DNA of 64,000 nucleotides from Sthenelais limicola (lineage: Eukaryota; Annelida; Polychaeta; Phyllodocida; Sigalionidae), in the NCBI GenBank assembly GCA_942159475.1, contig OW804094.1:46992966-47056965 (forward strand). Direction: 5' to 3'. Every line of letters starts with the position of its first letter. Within the stretch, counting starts at the first letter, position 1. This document shows, in pieces, positions 61,991 through 64,000 of this stretch. The position numbers and the translations under genes are program-made. The notes beneath the pieces were generated by a model. That model was not told where the DNA came from. It searched no databases and saw only the letters and a list, made by a program, of their open reading frames with translations.

Positions 61991-63731
61991 TGTTACAGGA
62001 AAATGAGTCACAAGTCGCAATGATTGGATTTTGATTAATCGTTGTATTTGAAAAGATGAGATCAATCAGATTTAAAAAGGTATGACATCCAATAAGTATT
62101 TCTATATTTTAAGTTTGATATTTTTACTTTTGAAAAAAGTTTTGCAATCTTTCTGGGTGGAAATTTACTAGTAAAGATTATATTGTTGACGATTGGGGCG
62201 CTGCTATCTCTGTAATTACCATTAGCTACAGCAGCCAGCACACTCCCGCGCCCGGCAGAACTCGGGGGTGGGTGTCCAGAGAGAGTGGAGCCACCCAGCC
62301 GCCGAGGCCAAGGTCAAGCACGCCGCTCGTGCCGGTCACGTGTCCAGGCCTCAGTTCTGGCCGGGCCAAACCTGGAGGTGTCAACCGCCTGTCACCAGAT
62401 GGGTCCAAGGAGATGGAGGAGGCAGAGATTGCTGGTGTCGTGGAGGAGGGGGTGTTGTTACTATGGCTACCACCAGGGGTCAGATGAAGGGGTGGTTGTT
62501 GTTGATGTTCAGTCTGCATCGCTCGCAGATGGTAGGGGTGCAAGCGACGAGACCTTGTTATCTCATTAATAGGATGGGGAGGGGGAAGGTATTCGCCAGG
62601 CTCTGAAGTGTTATCGTTAATCTCTTCTAATTGGTGTTGATTAGCCATAGTGATTCTTTAGTAACCGCAGAATATCTTAAGTAAACCAAGGTGGCTCGTG
62701 CTCAACTTAAATGGTAGCGGGCGATGACGCAGCGAGGTCGAGGAATAAATAGGAGTAATCCAGGATTACAGAAGAGTGGTGTTTTATTAAGGTCTAATCC
62801 TGTCGGTGAGTTACAATACCTTCAACTTCCATGAAGTACACAGTAAACAGCAATTGTTACAATTCCCTGGTATTCAACACAATACACAGTGCACAGTAGT
62901 CCAAGAAATAGTAGGTCTAGTAAACCTCTTCTAATACAACTAGCTATTAATCCAACTCTTGGGCACAGTTCCTCCAAGAATACAGCTAAGTCCCAGCCCA
63001 ACTATCCTAGGACTAAATAAGAGGTATAAGGATCCAGTGGGGGGAAGAGAAAAGAGTCTATCCAAGTTAACTCTAATACTGCTGCTAAGGCTCCAACTTC
63101 AATCTTGCTTGAACATGGAAAATGGAGGGAGACAGGCGTCTTATATACTAGGGGAGAAGGGGCATATTCCTGATATGGGCAGGGCATATATATGGGTCAC
63201 TGGGGCTAAATGGGTCAGATTATAAATGCTTATGAGAGGAATGGGCCAATAGGTCAACATTGCCCCATCCGAATATGGAAGGGATGGATATGTGTCAAGA
63301 TTGGCCGTACCAAATATGGGAGATGTCAAACCTGCCCCATCCCATTAATCTTAGGCTGTCAAACGTGCCCCATCCCATTAATCTTGGACACATTCCAACA
63401 ATGGCCACACATTCCAATGACGGGCAGGACTGGGAGACAAAGGGATGAGGGGCTGGGGTAAATAAAAGGGTCTTAATAAGGGCTTATAATTACAAAGAAA
63501 GGGGCCAATTAACATGGAAAGAATAGCACTCTGCTAATGGCTAACAATATATAGTAGCTAGAAATGCATGGATATATTCAATACACTGTCTTGGAATTTG
63601 GTAAATGTATTCATGCTACAAAAAGCGTATAGGATCAAAAACTGAACAGATTCCCACAAATACATCTTGTGAATAAATCACTTTGAGAAATCAATAGCAA
63701 TTTTGCGACTTGTGACCCGTTTTCTGTAACA
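61991..63731. mobile_element. Segment bounded by inverted repeats
   Basis: Left end TGTTACAGGAAAATGAGTCA (61991) and right end, inverted, TGTTACAGAAAACGGGTCAC (ending 63731); both continue into CAAGTCGCAA. About 26 of 29 bases match, with some similarity just outside (ATAT..GTGAT). Encloses the retrotransposon-like segment 62226-63250. Could be a composite TIR element or an element with a nested insertion. Confidence 0.55.
62226..63250 (-). mobile_element. Retrotransposon-like LTR and gag-like fragment
   Basis: On the minus strand: a TATA box (AGTATATAAGACGCC, 63138-63152), a polyadenylation signal (TTAATAAAACACC, about 62779-62791), then an ATG at 62648 opening a 140-codon Pro/Ser/Thr-rich ORF ending at 62226. 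Promoter, polyadenylation signal and downstream gag-like ORF in this order suggest an LTR and the start of gag. No protease, RT or second LTR is present, so it is truncated. The GC content is higher than the surroundings. An unrelated host first exon cannot be excluded. Confidence 0.45.
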
Positions 63732-64000
63732 CATCACTTATATGTAAGCAAACATATTTGAGTAACTCTTTTGCTTGTATTAAATCGCATTTTTAAATAG
63801 ATTTTCAGATTTAATCTTCTCAAGATGACCTCCGTTTGACTGAGTTTCCTAGCGACATTATGTGTCATATCTACTTTATTATTGACAATAGTTTTCATGT
63901 TCAGGAAATGAGTACTTCACTGATGTATGCGACTGATTACCACAACAACCTGAACAGAACATGCCCATGGCCGTTATGTCTAACATTATTAAAATGTATA
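63732..64000. other. Right edge of the window
   Basis: AT-rich, no feature recognised. Confidence 0.4.

Overview
The window is eukaryotic (metazoan) genomic DNA, AT-rich, with many short exons, GT-AG introns and a mixed load of transposon remnants. One very large minus-strand gene fills almost all of it. Spliced by eye, its exons encode a complete RNF213 (mysterin)-type protein: a giant AAA+ ATPase and E3 ubiquitin ligase. The start codon is at 58964 and the stop codon at 1096-1098. I can place 100 coding exons giving about 5,777 residues (human RNF213 is about 5,200). Every junction keeps frame, although the first two junctions (exons 1-3) are only tentative. No frameshift or internal stop is needed, so the gene looks intact. 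The organism cannot be named from this sequence. A marine invertebrate is the most natural guess, from the compact introns, the AT richness and the repeat types; that is inference.

Layout, 5' to 3' of the gene (high to low coordinates). 58964-57113: N-terminal double zinc ribbon and a disordered linker. 56769-48379: first N-terminal arm (a CBM20-like beta-sandwich followed by helical segments). 48228-41913: a second, divergent copy of the same arm, with the same succession of intron phases; human RNF213 has one arm. 41689-35675: helical stalk and AAA1 region, with a small UBA-like motif. 35579-30325: AAA2 with a P-loop-like motif. 30159-26260: AAA3 (Walker A GETGCGKT, Walker B LFLDE). 25955-23097: AAA4 (Walker A GKPGCSKS, Walker B VVLEE). 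22525-18865: AAA5 and AAA6, which have degenerate nucleotide sites. 18406-14837: hinge into the E3 module. 14504-14328: RING finger. 11734-8603: E3 shell. 8288-7976: RZ finger, split over a 35-base microexon. 7518-1096: C-terminal helical domain and stop.

In this family the AAA core drives conformational change and oligomerisation, and the RING and RZ-finger E3 module transfers ubiquitin. The vertebrate protein acts in the cytosol on lipid droplets and on invading microbes. The N-terminal CBM20-like fold is related to starch- and glycogen-binding modules, so a second copy could widen target recognition (inference).

The introns carry mobile-element debris: TIR elements, fold-back sequences, dispersed repeats and minisatellites. 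Upstream of the gene (59000-64000) I see no host gene. That stretch holds a LINE reverse-transcriptase remnant (around 60800-61020), a fold-back element (59704-59925) and a retrotransposon-like segment with TATA box, polyadenylation signal and proline-rich ORF (62226-63250) inside a pair of inverted repeats. Bases 1-1095 are the 3' flank and hold one copy of a dispersed repeat.
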